From Io17-Chloro-G2 sp034428715 (lineage in GTDB: Bacteria; Chloroflexota; Dehalococcoidia; Lucifugimonadales; UBA3495): DNA of 22,527 nt. This document shows positions 7,366 to 14,873 of this stretch, in pieces. Every line of letters begins with the position of its first letter. Position 1 is the stretch's first letter. The position numbers and the translations under genes were made by a program. The DNA is taken from the NCBI GenBank assembly GCA_034428715.1, contig DAOUHE010000069.1, positions 1-22,527 of the forward strand, in the 5' to 3' direction. The notes below the pieces were generated by a model that ran no database searches, was not told where the DNA came from, and worked only from the letters and a program-made list of their open reading frames with translations.

Positions 7366-10269
7366 TCATTCCTGCGGTTCCCCATCAGGTTCATCTGAAT
7401 CTACGGTCTCAACCAGGCCTGCGGATTCGCCCGGTCCACCTAAATTCACCAGCGCCGCCGCGACTATATGCAGTCCGGGAACCCTTGATGCCGGGTCCCA
7501 TTCCTCGCTGGATTGGAGATCCACAGCCAATTGTCCAAACAGGCCGGTGATGGACACCACGCCCGAAGGCACCGAGTCAACGAGCCAGGCCACCCCTTCC
7601 AGACGTGTCCCGGCGGTTTGCACTTCGACCCGGTCTCCCGCCTCGATGGCCCAGGACCGGGCATCCACCGGGTTCAACTCCAGGCGTTCCTCGCGGATTA
7701 TTTGGTTTCGCCGCCCCTTGACCACTTCCATTTCCCTCTCCGCTTGTAACAAGACCCGGCCGGGAACCAGCCACACCGGAAACTCCGGGTTGGACTCCCG
7801 CTCACCAAGAGAGAACTCGGGGGTCACGGGCTGGGCTTTCTCCAAAGGAAACCCTTCTCGGTAAAGAATCGGAGTGCTTGGATGGCCGGCATCCAGGCAA
7901 GGCCACTGAATGCCTGAATATTCCTTACCGGCGTACAGCACCTGGGTCGGTTGGGGGCTTTCAGTTCTAGTGCCCAGCACCAATTTTCCTTCCGATTCCA
8001 ATCGCGCATAGGAAACGCCGCCATAAATGGGCGTTACTATTGCGATTTCATTCATTGTCTCAGCCGGAGACGTTAAATTAAAGCCGGAAACGTTCATACG
8101 GTTGGCCAGTTCACAAATAACCCAACTTTCGGCCCTGGAACCTTGATTTCCGGTTTCCATGGCCGGGCGCAACTTCTGAATCCTCCTTTCCAAGTTGGTG
8201 AACGTGCCCTCTTTTTCGGCGAAGGTGACCCTGGGTAAGACCAGGTGAGCCTTTTGAGCGGCGGGACTGAGATGGGAGGCGTGCACGGCCAAAAACTCCA
8301 GGCCGTCCAACGCAGCCAGCCCATTGCCGCCGGAATCGAGTTCCAGGTTATCTAGTGAAGCGCCATCTCCAAAGAGGAGCATCGCCTTCACTTGGCCGTT
8401 GGCAGCGGCTTCCAAAGCGCCGATCAGACCAAGCCCGGGGGACTCAGGTATGGAACATCCCCAAATGTTTTCAACTTCCTGCCGGGCGGCAGCGTCGTCC
8501 ACCCGCCGGTAGCCGGGCAGCCGGCCGGGGATGCTTCCTGTGTCCCAAGCGCCCTGCTCGTTTGCCCCCCGGCGCATGGGGTAGAGGCCGCTGCCAGGTT
8601 TGCCAAGATTCCCCGTCAGTAAGGCCAGGGCGGCCATGGCCCTTACGCACTCCGTTTGGAGTCCGCGGGAGACATTGTCCAGTCCGTATACGATGGCGCT
8701 GTTATCGGCCTCGCCATATAGCTGGGCAGCCTGGTCTATGGATTCTTGGGATACTCCGGTGGAGCGGATCACCTCTTCCATATCCAAATTGTTGACGGCG
8801 TACCGCAGGGTGGCCGGGCTTTCACAATGTTCTTCCAGCCAGTCGCCTTTCTCCAGGCCCTGGTCGATCACCGCCCGCAGTATGCCTCCCAACAAAAGCA
8901 GTTCGCTGCCGGGCGCCGGACGGAGCCACAGGGTTGCGTAGCGGGTGAGCTCCACTTCCCTAGGATCAATGACCACCAGTTTGGCGCCCTGTTTCGCGGC
9001 CTTCTTGATGGGAATGGCCGCCACGTTTTGCTCTTCGGTAATGTTGGTGTTGAACACCAGCGTGCATCCGGCCTGCTCCAACTCCCAGATGGAGTTGGTT
9101 GCCGCCGCGTACCCCAAAGACCTTTCCAAAGCCAACACCAACTCGGGATGGGTGTTGGAACTTTGGTCGACGTTATTGGTGCCCATGACCTTTCGCGCGA
9201 ACTTTTGGGCCAGGTAGTGTTCCTCATTGGTGCTGTCGGGCGCGGTGAGCAGGGCGAAGGTGTCGCCCTTGTAACCACCCAGTTTTTCAGTCAGGAATTC
9301 CAGGGCTTCATCCCAGGTGGTTTCAACCAACTGGCCGTCGCGGCGGACCAGCGGGGTATCCAGCGCGCCTGGATTATTGACGAATTCAAGGCCGAATTTG
9401 CCCTTGAAACAGGCCTGTCCCCGGTTGGCGGGGGAATTAAGCTCCGGTACCGCCCGGATCATCTTGCCCCGGGCGCTGATCTCCAGGTTCATCTGGCAGC
9501 CCACCGGACAGTGGGGACAGATAGTCCGCTCCACCTTGGCCGCCTTTTCCCATTTGTGCTCCCGCTCGGTAAGCGCGCCCACGGGGCAAACATCGATGCA
9601 CGCGCCGCAAAACTCACAGCCTGATTCCAGCAGCGATGTCCCGAAAGAAGTGCCCACCAGGGCCGTGCCACTGCGCTCGGTAAAGCAGATGGCGTCGTCC
9701 CCCCGCAGTTCCTCACAGGCCCGCACGCACCGCCCGCAGACGATGCAAAGGTTATAATCACGGTCGTAGAACGGGTCGCCCACCTCAAGAGGAATACCCC
9801 GGTATTTGTATTCGAGGGGCGACTCCAGGCTCATTCCCAGGTAACGAACCGTGTCTTTGAACTCGCACCGTTCGTTTTTGGGGCAGGTCACGCACCGGTC
9901 ATTGACGGAAACGTGGCGCAAACAAACATCGTTGGGACCGCAGATATCGACGCGGTGGCAGGTCAGGCAGCCGTCAGGATGTTCAGCGATCAACATCTCC
10001 ATCACCGACTTGCGCAGCTTATGGACGTCCTCGGTCTCGCTGTGGACTTTCATGCCATCTTGGACGGGCAGGGTGCAGGCGGCGGGGAAACCACGGCCTC
10101 CCTCCACGCTGACCACGCACATCCGGCAGGCGGCGTAGGGCTTCATGCCCGGGTGGTAGCAAAGGTAGGGCACGTATACACCAGCGTCGATGGCCGCATC
10201 CAAGACCATTTTGCCGGCCTCGGTGGTTATATCAATACCGTCTATGGAGATGGTGATCTCATCAGCCAT
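7366..10269 (-). CDS. NuoG/formate dehydrogenase-like Fe-S molybdopterin-type subunit lacking the Cys/Sec metal ligand
   Basis: The 967-aa protein is the large subunit of a NuoEFG/FdsABG-type complex. Domains in order: a plant-type [2Fe-2S] domain (C37, C48, C51, C65); a cysteine-rich stretch (C101, C104, C110, C116 and C126, C129, C135); two [4Fe-4S] sets (C175/178/181/185 and C218/221/224/228); the FDH [4Fe-4S] set (C251, C254, C258, C287); then the molybdopterin oxidoreductase fold to the C-terminus. The segment T-N-N-V-D (364-368) aligns with FDH T-N-N-V-D, but what follows is Q-S-S-N-T-H-P-E. Formate dehydrogenases there have Cys or Sec directly before His. So the metal ligand is missing and formate oxidation is doubtful. 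It may act as an electron conduit like NuoG or on another substrate. It lies 75 bp downstream of the nuoF-like gene. Confidence 0.85.
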   Translation of the reverse strand: MADEITISIDGIDITTEAGKMVLDAAIDAGVYVPYLCYHPGMKPYAACRMCVVSVEGGRGFPAACTLPVQDGMKVHSETEDVHKLRKSVMEMLIAEHPDGCLTCHRVDICGPNDVCLRHVSVNDRCVTCPKNERCEFKDTVRYLGMSLESPLEYKYRGIPLEVGDPFYDRDYNLCIVCGRCVRACEELRGDDAICFTERSGTALVGTSFGTSLLESGCEFCGACIDVCPVGALTEREHKWEKAAKVERTICPHCPVGCQMNLEISARGKMIRAVPELNSPANRGQACFKGKFGLEFVNNPGALDTPLVRRDGQLVETTWDEALEFLTEKLGGYKGDTFALLTAPDSTNEEHYLAQKFARKVMGTNNVDQSSNTHPELVLALERSLGYAAATNSIWELEQAGCTLVFNTNITEEQNVAAIPIKKAAKQGAKLVVIDPREVELTRYATLWLRPAPGSELLLLGGILRAVIDQGLEKGDWLEEHCESPATLRYAVNNLDMEEVIRSTGVSQESIDQAAQLYGEADNSAIVYGLDNVSRGLQTECVRAMAALALLTGNLGKPGSGLYPMRRGANEQGAWDTGSIPGRLPGYRRVDDAAARQEVENIWGCSIPESPGLGLIGALEAAANGQVKAMLLFGDGASLDNLELDSGGNGLAALDGLEFLAVHASHLSPAAQKAHLVLPRVTFAEKEGTFTNLERRIQKLRPAMETGNQGSRAESWVICELANRMNVSGFNLTSPAETMNEIAIVTPIYGGVSYARLESEGKLVLGTRTESPQPTQVLYAGKEYSGIQWPCLDAGHPSTPILYREGFPLEKAQPVTPEFSLGERESNPEFPVWLVPGRVLLQAEREMEVVKGRRNQIIREERLELNPVDARSWAIEAGDRVEVQTAGTRLEGVAWLVDSVPSGVVSITGLFGQLAVDLQSSEEWDPASRVPGLHIVAAALVNLGGPGESAGLVETVDSDEPDGEPQE

Positions 10270-10344
10270 GCTATCGCTCTCAGTGTTTTTCTAAGCGTTC
10301 CAAAGGTTGCGGCGGCGGACCAGATCCCGCCGTCTGATATTTGA

Positions 10345-12075
10345 TCATCTGCGGGTCTGAGCAGGTGAGAACCGGGAGGACAGACACGTCCCGGTTGGGC
10401 AGGTGCGGCCGGTGATATGGGCGTCGAATTCCTGGCCAAAATACCGTAGAGCCGAGGATACCGGATTGAATCCCAACTGTCCGTGGCCGCACAGGGAGCC
10501 CGCCTGCATATTCTCGCCGATGTTGCGCATCAAATCCAAGTCTTCGCCGCCACCTTCCAAGCGGCAGATGCGTTCCAGCACCTCAAGGAGGTGGCTCATG
10601 CCCATGCGGCAGGGGAAGCACTTGCCACAGGATTCGTACTGGCAAAAGGCGATGAGGGCCCGGGTCAAATCAACGACGCAGGTGTCTTCATCGGCGGCGA
10701 TGATCCCGCCTGACCCCAGGATGGCCCCGGCGTTGCGGAATACTTCAAAGTCCAGCAAAAGGTCCACGTTTTCGGCGTCCAGCACGCCGCCCAGGGGGCC
10801 GCCGGTTTGAACGAGCTTCAGTTTCTTGCCGTTAGGTATGCCCCCAGCCGCATTATAAAGCACGTCCCTGAGGCTTATGCCCATGGGAACCTCCACCATA
10901 CCGGTGTAATTGAGGTCACCCGTCAGGCAGAGGATGGCAGTGCCGGTGCTCTGCTCGTGGCCGATGCCCGCGAACCATTCACCGCCGCGGGTGATGATCT
11001 CCGGCACGTAAGCCAGGGTTTTGACATTGTTAATGTTGGTGGGCTTTCCGAAAAGGCCCACCTGGGCTGGGAATGGTGGCCGGAAGCGGGGCATGGCCCG
11101 GCCGCCCTCAATGGCATCCATCATGGCGGTTTCCTCTCCGGCGACGTATGAGTCTCCGGTGAGGGCGACTTCCAGTTCGAAATCGAAATCCGACCCGAAG
11201 ATGCTGTTTCCCAGGAAGCCCAACTCCCGTGCCTGTTGGACCGCATCTCGCGCCCGTTCTATCGGACCATCATGGCCATGGCGGATGAAAATGTAACCGT
11301 GGGAAGCTCCGGTGGCATAGCCGGCCAGCAGGATCCCCTCCACCAGGGTATGGGGATCGCTTTCCACGATCGCCTTGTCGTTGAAAGCGCCGGGGTCGCC
11401 CTCCTCGCAGTTGCAAAGGATGTATTTTACAGGCGCGTTGGAACCCGATAAGAACCGCCACTTAGTGGCGGCGGGAAAAGCCGCCCCGCCCCGGCCCCTG
11501 AGGCCCGCGGTGGCAACCTCTGTCACGGTTTCCTCGGGGGTCATGGTGGTGAGGGCCTTATGCAGCGCCTGATAGCCGCCCACCGCCAGGTATTGGTAGA
11601 TATCGCCGGGGTCTATGTTGCCGGCGTTTCGCAGCGCGATGCGGTTTTCCAGTACGCGCATGGGATGCTGGTCCAGGTCAGGGATGCCTTCAGGCGGAAT
11701 CTCTCCGGCGGCATCAGGGTTGCTCAAATATCCCAAAGCCAGGGGGGCCACCGGGTTGCCTTGGCTCAGATGGACGGCGACGATCCTGTTTACCGACTCG
11801 GGGGTCACGTTGGCATAGAAGATTCGGGGGCCGTTGGGAAACTGGATGTCCAGCAATGGCTCGGCGAAACAGAGGCCCAGGCAGCCCACGCGGCTAACAT
11901 TGGCTTCCACCCCATGACGTTCCATGGCTGACGCCAACGCGCCCAACACGTCCTGGCAACCCGCCGCCTCTCCGCACAAAGCCGTGCCCACCCGGACCCA
12001 GGGCCGGTCTCCTGCGGTGAGACTACGCCAGCGAGAACTGGCCTGGGAGCGGATGTCTTGGTAACTAAGGACCAT
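10345..12075 (-). CDS. nuoF: NuoF-like NADH-binding flavoprotein subunit
   Basis: This subunit would take electrons from (or give them to) NAD(P)H through FMN and pass them along Fe-S clusters. The 576-aa product starts with a thioredoxin-like [2Fe-2S] domain (C34, C40, C65, C69), as in HymB/HndC and FdsB proteins. The FMN/NADH domain has G-R-G-G-A-A-F-P (194-201; most relatives have G-A-G-F-P) and C-E-E-G-D-P-G-A-F-N (223-232). An SLBB region and the N3 [4Fe-4S] ligands C483, C486, C489 and C529 follow. The protein ends with C-P-T-G-T-C (559-564) and no added ferredoxin domain. It follows the nuoE-like gene after a 260-bp gap that contains a repeat. Confidence 0.92.
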   Translation of the reverse strand: MVLSYQDIRSQASSRWRSLTAGDRPWVRVGTALCGEAAGCQDVLGALASAMERHGVEANVSRVGCLGLCFAEPLLDIQFPNGPRIFYANVTPESVNRIVAVHLSQGNPVAPLALGYLSNPDAAGEIPPEGIPDLDQHPMRVLENRIALRNAGNIDPGDIYQYLAVGGYQALHKALTTMTPEETVTEVATAGLRGRGGAAFPAATKWRFLSGSNAPVKYILCNCEEGDPGAFNDKAIVESDPHTLVEGILLAGYATGASHGYIFIRHGHDGPIERARDAVQQARELGFLGNSIFGSDFDFELEVALTGDSYVAGEETAMMDAIEGGRAMPRFRPPFPAQVGLFGKPTNINNVKTLAYVPEIITRGGEWFAGIGHEQSTGTAILCLTGDLNYTGMVEVPMGISLRDVLYNAAGGIPNGKKLKLVQTGGPLGGVLDAENVDLLLDFEVFRNAGAILGSGGIIAADEDTCVVDLTRALIAFCQYESCGKCFPCRMGMSHLLEVLERICRLEGGGEDLDLMRNIGENMQAGSLCGHGQLGFNPVSSALRYFGQEFDAHITGRTCPTGTCLSSRFSPAQTRR

Positions 12076-12185
12076 GTTTAGCGTTCACGGTTTGTATCAC
12101 AAGGATCGGAATTGGCCGGTACCCCATTGGCGATGATTCTGACCCCGGGCAATTAGAATACGTCTCAAAACCGTCTACTCACAAT

Positions 12186-12258
12186 GGACCATCCTTCGAC
12201 AGGTCAGGACCAGCGGGCGAAAAGAATCGTTTCCGTTCGCGGTGAGCTTGCCGAACCA
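12186..12258. repeat. Dispersed CCTTCGACAGG-type inverted repeat
   Basis: The segment begins with CCATCCTTCGACAGGTCAGG and ends with CGGTGAGCTTGCCGAACCA. These are imperfect inverted arms of the intergenic element whose consensus arms read like CCTTCGACAGGCTCAGGAC and its partner. It sits in the 260-bp gap between the nuoE-like stop and the nuoF-like start. Nothing else in that gap looks functional. An insertion inside an operon of this kind may influence transcript processing. Confidence 0.6.
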
Positions 12259-12335
12259 TTTTTCGAGTCAGTGGTATATCCGTAGAGCAAAGTATTCCCC
12301 AGCAATGGAAAATCAGCCCCCCACATTACAAATGG

Positions 12336-12827
12336 TCAACTTCCATGGGGGCTATCCTCCGGCGGTTGGGCCAACAGGCCGGCCACCCAGCTGGCGGCCG
12401 ACTCCGGGGAAACCCGGCCGGCCAGATGGTGGTCGATGGAGATCACCGGCGCTTGGGAACATGCGCCCAGGCAGGTGTTGTAGCCGACTGAGAGCCGTTT
12501 GTCCTTAGTGTCGCCGGCCTCTGCCAAACCTGCCGCATCCAACACCGATCCCATGATGGACATCGCCCCCACCAGGTGGCAGGTGGTGCCCCAGCAAACC
12601 TCCACATTGTGCTGGCAAAGGGGTTCAAACCGGAAATTCGGGTAGAAAGAGGCCACCGCCCAAACATCATTGACCGTCTTTCCATTGAAGGCAGCCACTT
12701 CCTCCAACGCCTCCCTTGGTATATAGCCGACGGCGTCTTGCACCGCCAGCAGGCTGGAAAGAACGGTAACCGTGGGCTGGGATTGGCCGTGGACCGCTTC
12801 GGTTATGGTCTGCTTAAGCCGGTCCAT
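12336..12827 (-). CDS. nuoE: NuoE-like [2Fe-2S] subunit
   Basis: This is the 24-kDa type thioredoxin-fold subunit of NADH dehydrogenase-like complexes, binding one [2Fe-2S] cluster. With the start I chose it has 163 aa. The ligands are C78 and C83 (C-W-G-T-T-C) and C119 and C123 (C-L-G-A-C), the family's C-x4-C ... C-x3-C pattern. An N-terminal helical segment contains D-A-V-G-Y-I-P. I chose ATG 12825-12827 because CAGGAG lies 8 nt upstream. A TTG 12 codons earlier (12861-12863) keeps the frame but has no good ribosome binding site. It is the first gene of the redox operon. The window has no membrane subunits, so a soluble complex is likely. Confidence 0.92.
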   Translation of the reverse strand: MDRLKQTITEAVHGQSQPTVTVLSSLLAVQDAVGYIPREALEEVAAFNGKTVNDVWAVASFYPNFRFEPLCQHNVEVCWGTTCHLVGAMSIMGSVLDAAGLAEAGDTKDKRLSVGYNTCLGACSQAPVISIDHHLAGRVSPESAASWVAGLLAQPPEDSPHGS

Positions 12828-13001
12828 GGGCGAGGCTCCTGAAGGAGTTTCCAGGTGAATCAATACGGTGATCTAGAACTAGCTACAAGGAGGAAGAAAA
12901 GTTCGTGAATTCGGTTACAATCGGGCATATGTTAACACAGGGGCACTCCACGCTCAACCACATAGCCGGTCCCAATCCGGCCGTTTTCCCACTGTGGTGC
13001 G

Positions 13002-13040
13002 CCAAAATAAAGAGAGGGGCGGTATGTGCCGCCCCTCTCT
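13002..13040 (-). terminator. Rho-independent terminator of the UGSC operon
   Basis: A perfect 12-bp stem (AGAGAGGGGCGG at 13011-13022 with its complement at 13029-13040) closes a 6-nt loop. Read on the minus strand it is followed by TTATTTTGG. It lies 32 bp after the UGSC stop codon and ends the minus-strand transcript before the nuoE-like gene. It is the strongest terminator in the window. Confidence 0.9.
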
Positions 13041-13071
13041 ATAGGTTTAGGTTAAACGGTTTCCGGTCTGG

Positions 13072-13641
13072 CTACACCGCTTGTTTAGCGGCGCTGCCCA
13101 CAAGAATGCGTTCCACTTCTGGGGCGATCTCAGCGGCTCGCTGTTTGCATTCCTCGTCGGTTAGGCTGGACAGGGGATGCTGGGCCACTACAAACTCGTA
13201 TTCTGGCACCCCCATCATTCGGGTCATGGCCTTGGCTGTGTTCAAGAAAACGTGGGTGATGATGGATGCGGTGGGGATTCCCAGCCTTTCCATCTCTATT
13301 CCGTCGTGCACACTGCACGAACTACAGGACCCTCAATCACCTATCCCGGTTATCAAGACATCCACTTTATCGAGCAACTGCTGAACCGTCTCCGGCTTGG
13401 TGGGGAGAGAAGCGCTGTGCTTGCTGAGGTAGACAACGTCTTTGAGGTCGTACTTCTCTTTGAGCATGGCGCCCAACTCGTGAAGGACCTTATCGGAGTT
13501 GGCCTTGTGGTTCTCCAACAAACCCAGGGTCTTGCCGTTGAGGTCGGCAGGCCGGTCGTTCAGGTGGAATTCTCCTGACGAAAGGTCAGTGCCGGTGGGG
13601 TTGACCAACCGCATGTTCCTTACCGTTACAGTCTCCGCCAT
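13072..13641 (-). CDS. UGSC-family selenoprotein (TGA read as Sec103)
   Basis: A start ATG at 13639-13641 follows AAGGAGG at 4 nt. Codons 1-102 run M-A-E-T-V-T-V to V-L-I-T-G-I-G-D, then TGA at 13333-13335, then G-S-C-S-S-C-S-V-H-D-G-I-E-M-E-R-L-G to the stop at 13072; total 189 aa. The motif G-I-G-D-U-G-S-C is the signature from which the UGSC (seleno)protein family takes its name; other members have Cys at this place. C106 and C109 follow. The motif at a strand-loop-helix junction suggests a redox-active selenenyl/thiol site, but no reaction is known to me. It is the last gene of a three-gene run and is followed by a strong terminator. A hairpin typical of bacterial SECIS elements lies after the TGA. 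Reading TGA as a true stop would give two fragments, neither with the complete motif. Confidence 0.9.
13304..13335 (-). promoter_or_regulatory. Bacterial SECIS element of the UGSC gene
   Basis: Twelve nt after the TGA, TCGTGCA (13314-13320) pairs perfectly with TGCACGA (13304-13310) around loop GTG (13311-13313). The loop begins 19 nt after the TGA with a G. If the closing A-U pair opens, the loop is AGTGT, which begins like the AGTTG loop of the ArsC/Spx hairpin. The position inside the coding frame matches the bacterial SECIS arrangement. Confidence 0.75.
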
Positions 13642-13757
13642 GATGCCTCCTTGAGTGTCTGGCAATGGGGAAATGAGTCCAAGCTTAAAACTCCTAATAT
13701 CATACACGCCGCCGGTGCTGTTGCAAAGACGCCGAATTGACGCCGCCCGAACCGGAT

Positions 13758-14798
13758 TTACCCGGCCGGACCCTCTATCTTGCGGGTGCGGATCCGGTAT
13801 CCCGTGGTGTCCAAAATCGAGCTGTTGCGCCCGCCGGTCCCGCCGCCCATGAAGATCAGGATGTCTTCGGGGTCTCTGGCGCAGTGGCGGACCAACTGGT
13901 CGTCGCCGGCTTTCTCCGGTCCCTGGGCGATGCCCAACCGGATTAGTTCGCTCAAGGGCCTGACGGCGTTCTCCATCAGATAGTCCTGCATGTCCTTGCG
14001 GGTCCAGCCGTCTTGATTCAAAGTTATGGCGTGCTCGGGCCCAATGGCCAAGACCCATTGGGACGGGAAACGGAAGGCCAGGGCGGCCGACTTCAACGTG
14101 TCGGCTATGGAATCCAGGATGCTCTTTCCGGTGTGGCCGTATGCGTTGTTCACCGTTATCGGGTTGTAGGCCACCGCTATGGTCACGCAGCTGTCTTCCG
14201 CCTGGAACCCCCGGGCGACGTGGTTGGGTTCCCAGGGGGAATCTTCCTCGTTCTCGGCGACGCAAAGGGTGTACTTGCTGGGATTTCCCATGGTCCCGCG
14301 GTCCAGGGTTCCTGGCCGGGCATCGAAGCCGTTCATGAAGCACAACCGTATCGAACGTCCGACGCAGGCGTTGGCCCTGAAACCCGGCCCAAAGAGGCCA
14401 TCCCGGAAATTCATGCCGATCTCATGCCGGATGGGACCGTTGACCAGCATCAAGATCGCCGGGCTGCTGGTGGAGGCCGAAGCCATGTGGACGAAGTTCT
14501 TCTCCTCCTCCAGCGTCTTCAATGTCGCGATCAGCACCGGGAAATATTCGGGAAGGCAGCCGGCCATCACGGCGTTGGAGGCGGCGTTCTCCGAGGTCAA
14601 AACCCGGTTGCGCATATCCAGCGACAGCAACTCCTCCTCGCCGGTCATGCCCACGTAGTGCAGCATCTCCCGGACTTTATAGTCCACCGGCGGGATCACG
14701 GGCAGGCCGTCGCTCCAACCCAGGCGATAGCATTCTTCGATGGCCTCCACCGTGTCGCTGGCCTCTACGAGCTTGGACCTTTCCATATTTGTGGTCAT
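13758..14798 (-). CDS. Unrecognised 346-aa protein encoded beside the UGSC selenoprotein
   Basis: I cannot name a family. The protein is soluble-looking, with no signal peptide or membrane segment. It has a conserved-looking start, E-C-Y-R-L-G-W-S-D-G-L-P-V-I-P-P (22-37), then A-G-C-L-P-E-Y-F-P-V. A cysteine-containing middle (A-C-V-G-R-S-I-R-L-C-F) follows, then W-E-P-N-H and a C-terminal Gly-rich loop M-G-G-G-T-G-G-R-N. The start is well supported by GGGAGG seven bases before the ATG. It is followed by UGSC after 116 bp and preceded by the dehydrogenase gene after 75 bp, all in one direction. A role as the partner of UGSC, for example bearing the substrate or a cysteine pair that Sec attacks, is inference only. 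Confidence 0.8.
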   Translation of the reverse strand: MTTNMERSKLVEASDTVEAIEECYRLGWSDGLPVIPPVDYKVREMLHYVGMTGEEELLSLDMRNRVLTSENAASNAVMAGCLPEYFPVLIATLKTLEEEKNFVHMASASTSSPAILMLVNGPIRHEIGMNFRDGLFGPGFRANACVGRSIRLCFMNGFDARPGTLDRGTMGNPSKYTLCVAENEEDSPWEPNHVARGFQAEDSCVTIAVAYNPITVNNAYGHTGKSILDSIADTLKSAALAFRFPSQWVLAIGPEHAITLNQDGWTRKDMQDYLMENAVRPLSELIRLGIAQGPEKAGDDQLVRHCARDPEDILIFMGGGTGGRNSSILDTTGYRIRTRKIEGPAG

Positions 14799-14873
14799 TT
14801 AGTCTGCCTCCCGTGATGGTTACTGGGATGATTACTGGCGATACTGTTCGCCGGCGGTGGCGATCACAAACGT

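Noticed and set aside
12905..13384. 159-codon plus-strand frame with AAGGAGG upstream of a GTG
   Set aside because: It runs antisense through the UGSC terminator and the UGSC gene, which is well supported. The spacing of the ribosome binding site (11 nt) is long and the product resembles no family I know.
13333..14343. 336-codon minus-strand frame ending at the UGSC TGA
   Set aside because: Only its last 102 codons, from ATG 13641, are the UGSC gene. The earlier part overlaps the 346-aa gene in another frame and is low-complexity Arg/Gly/Pro-rich shadow coding.
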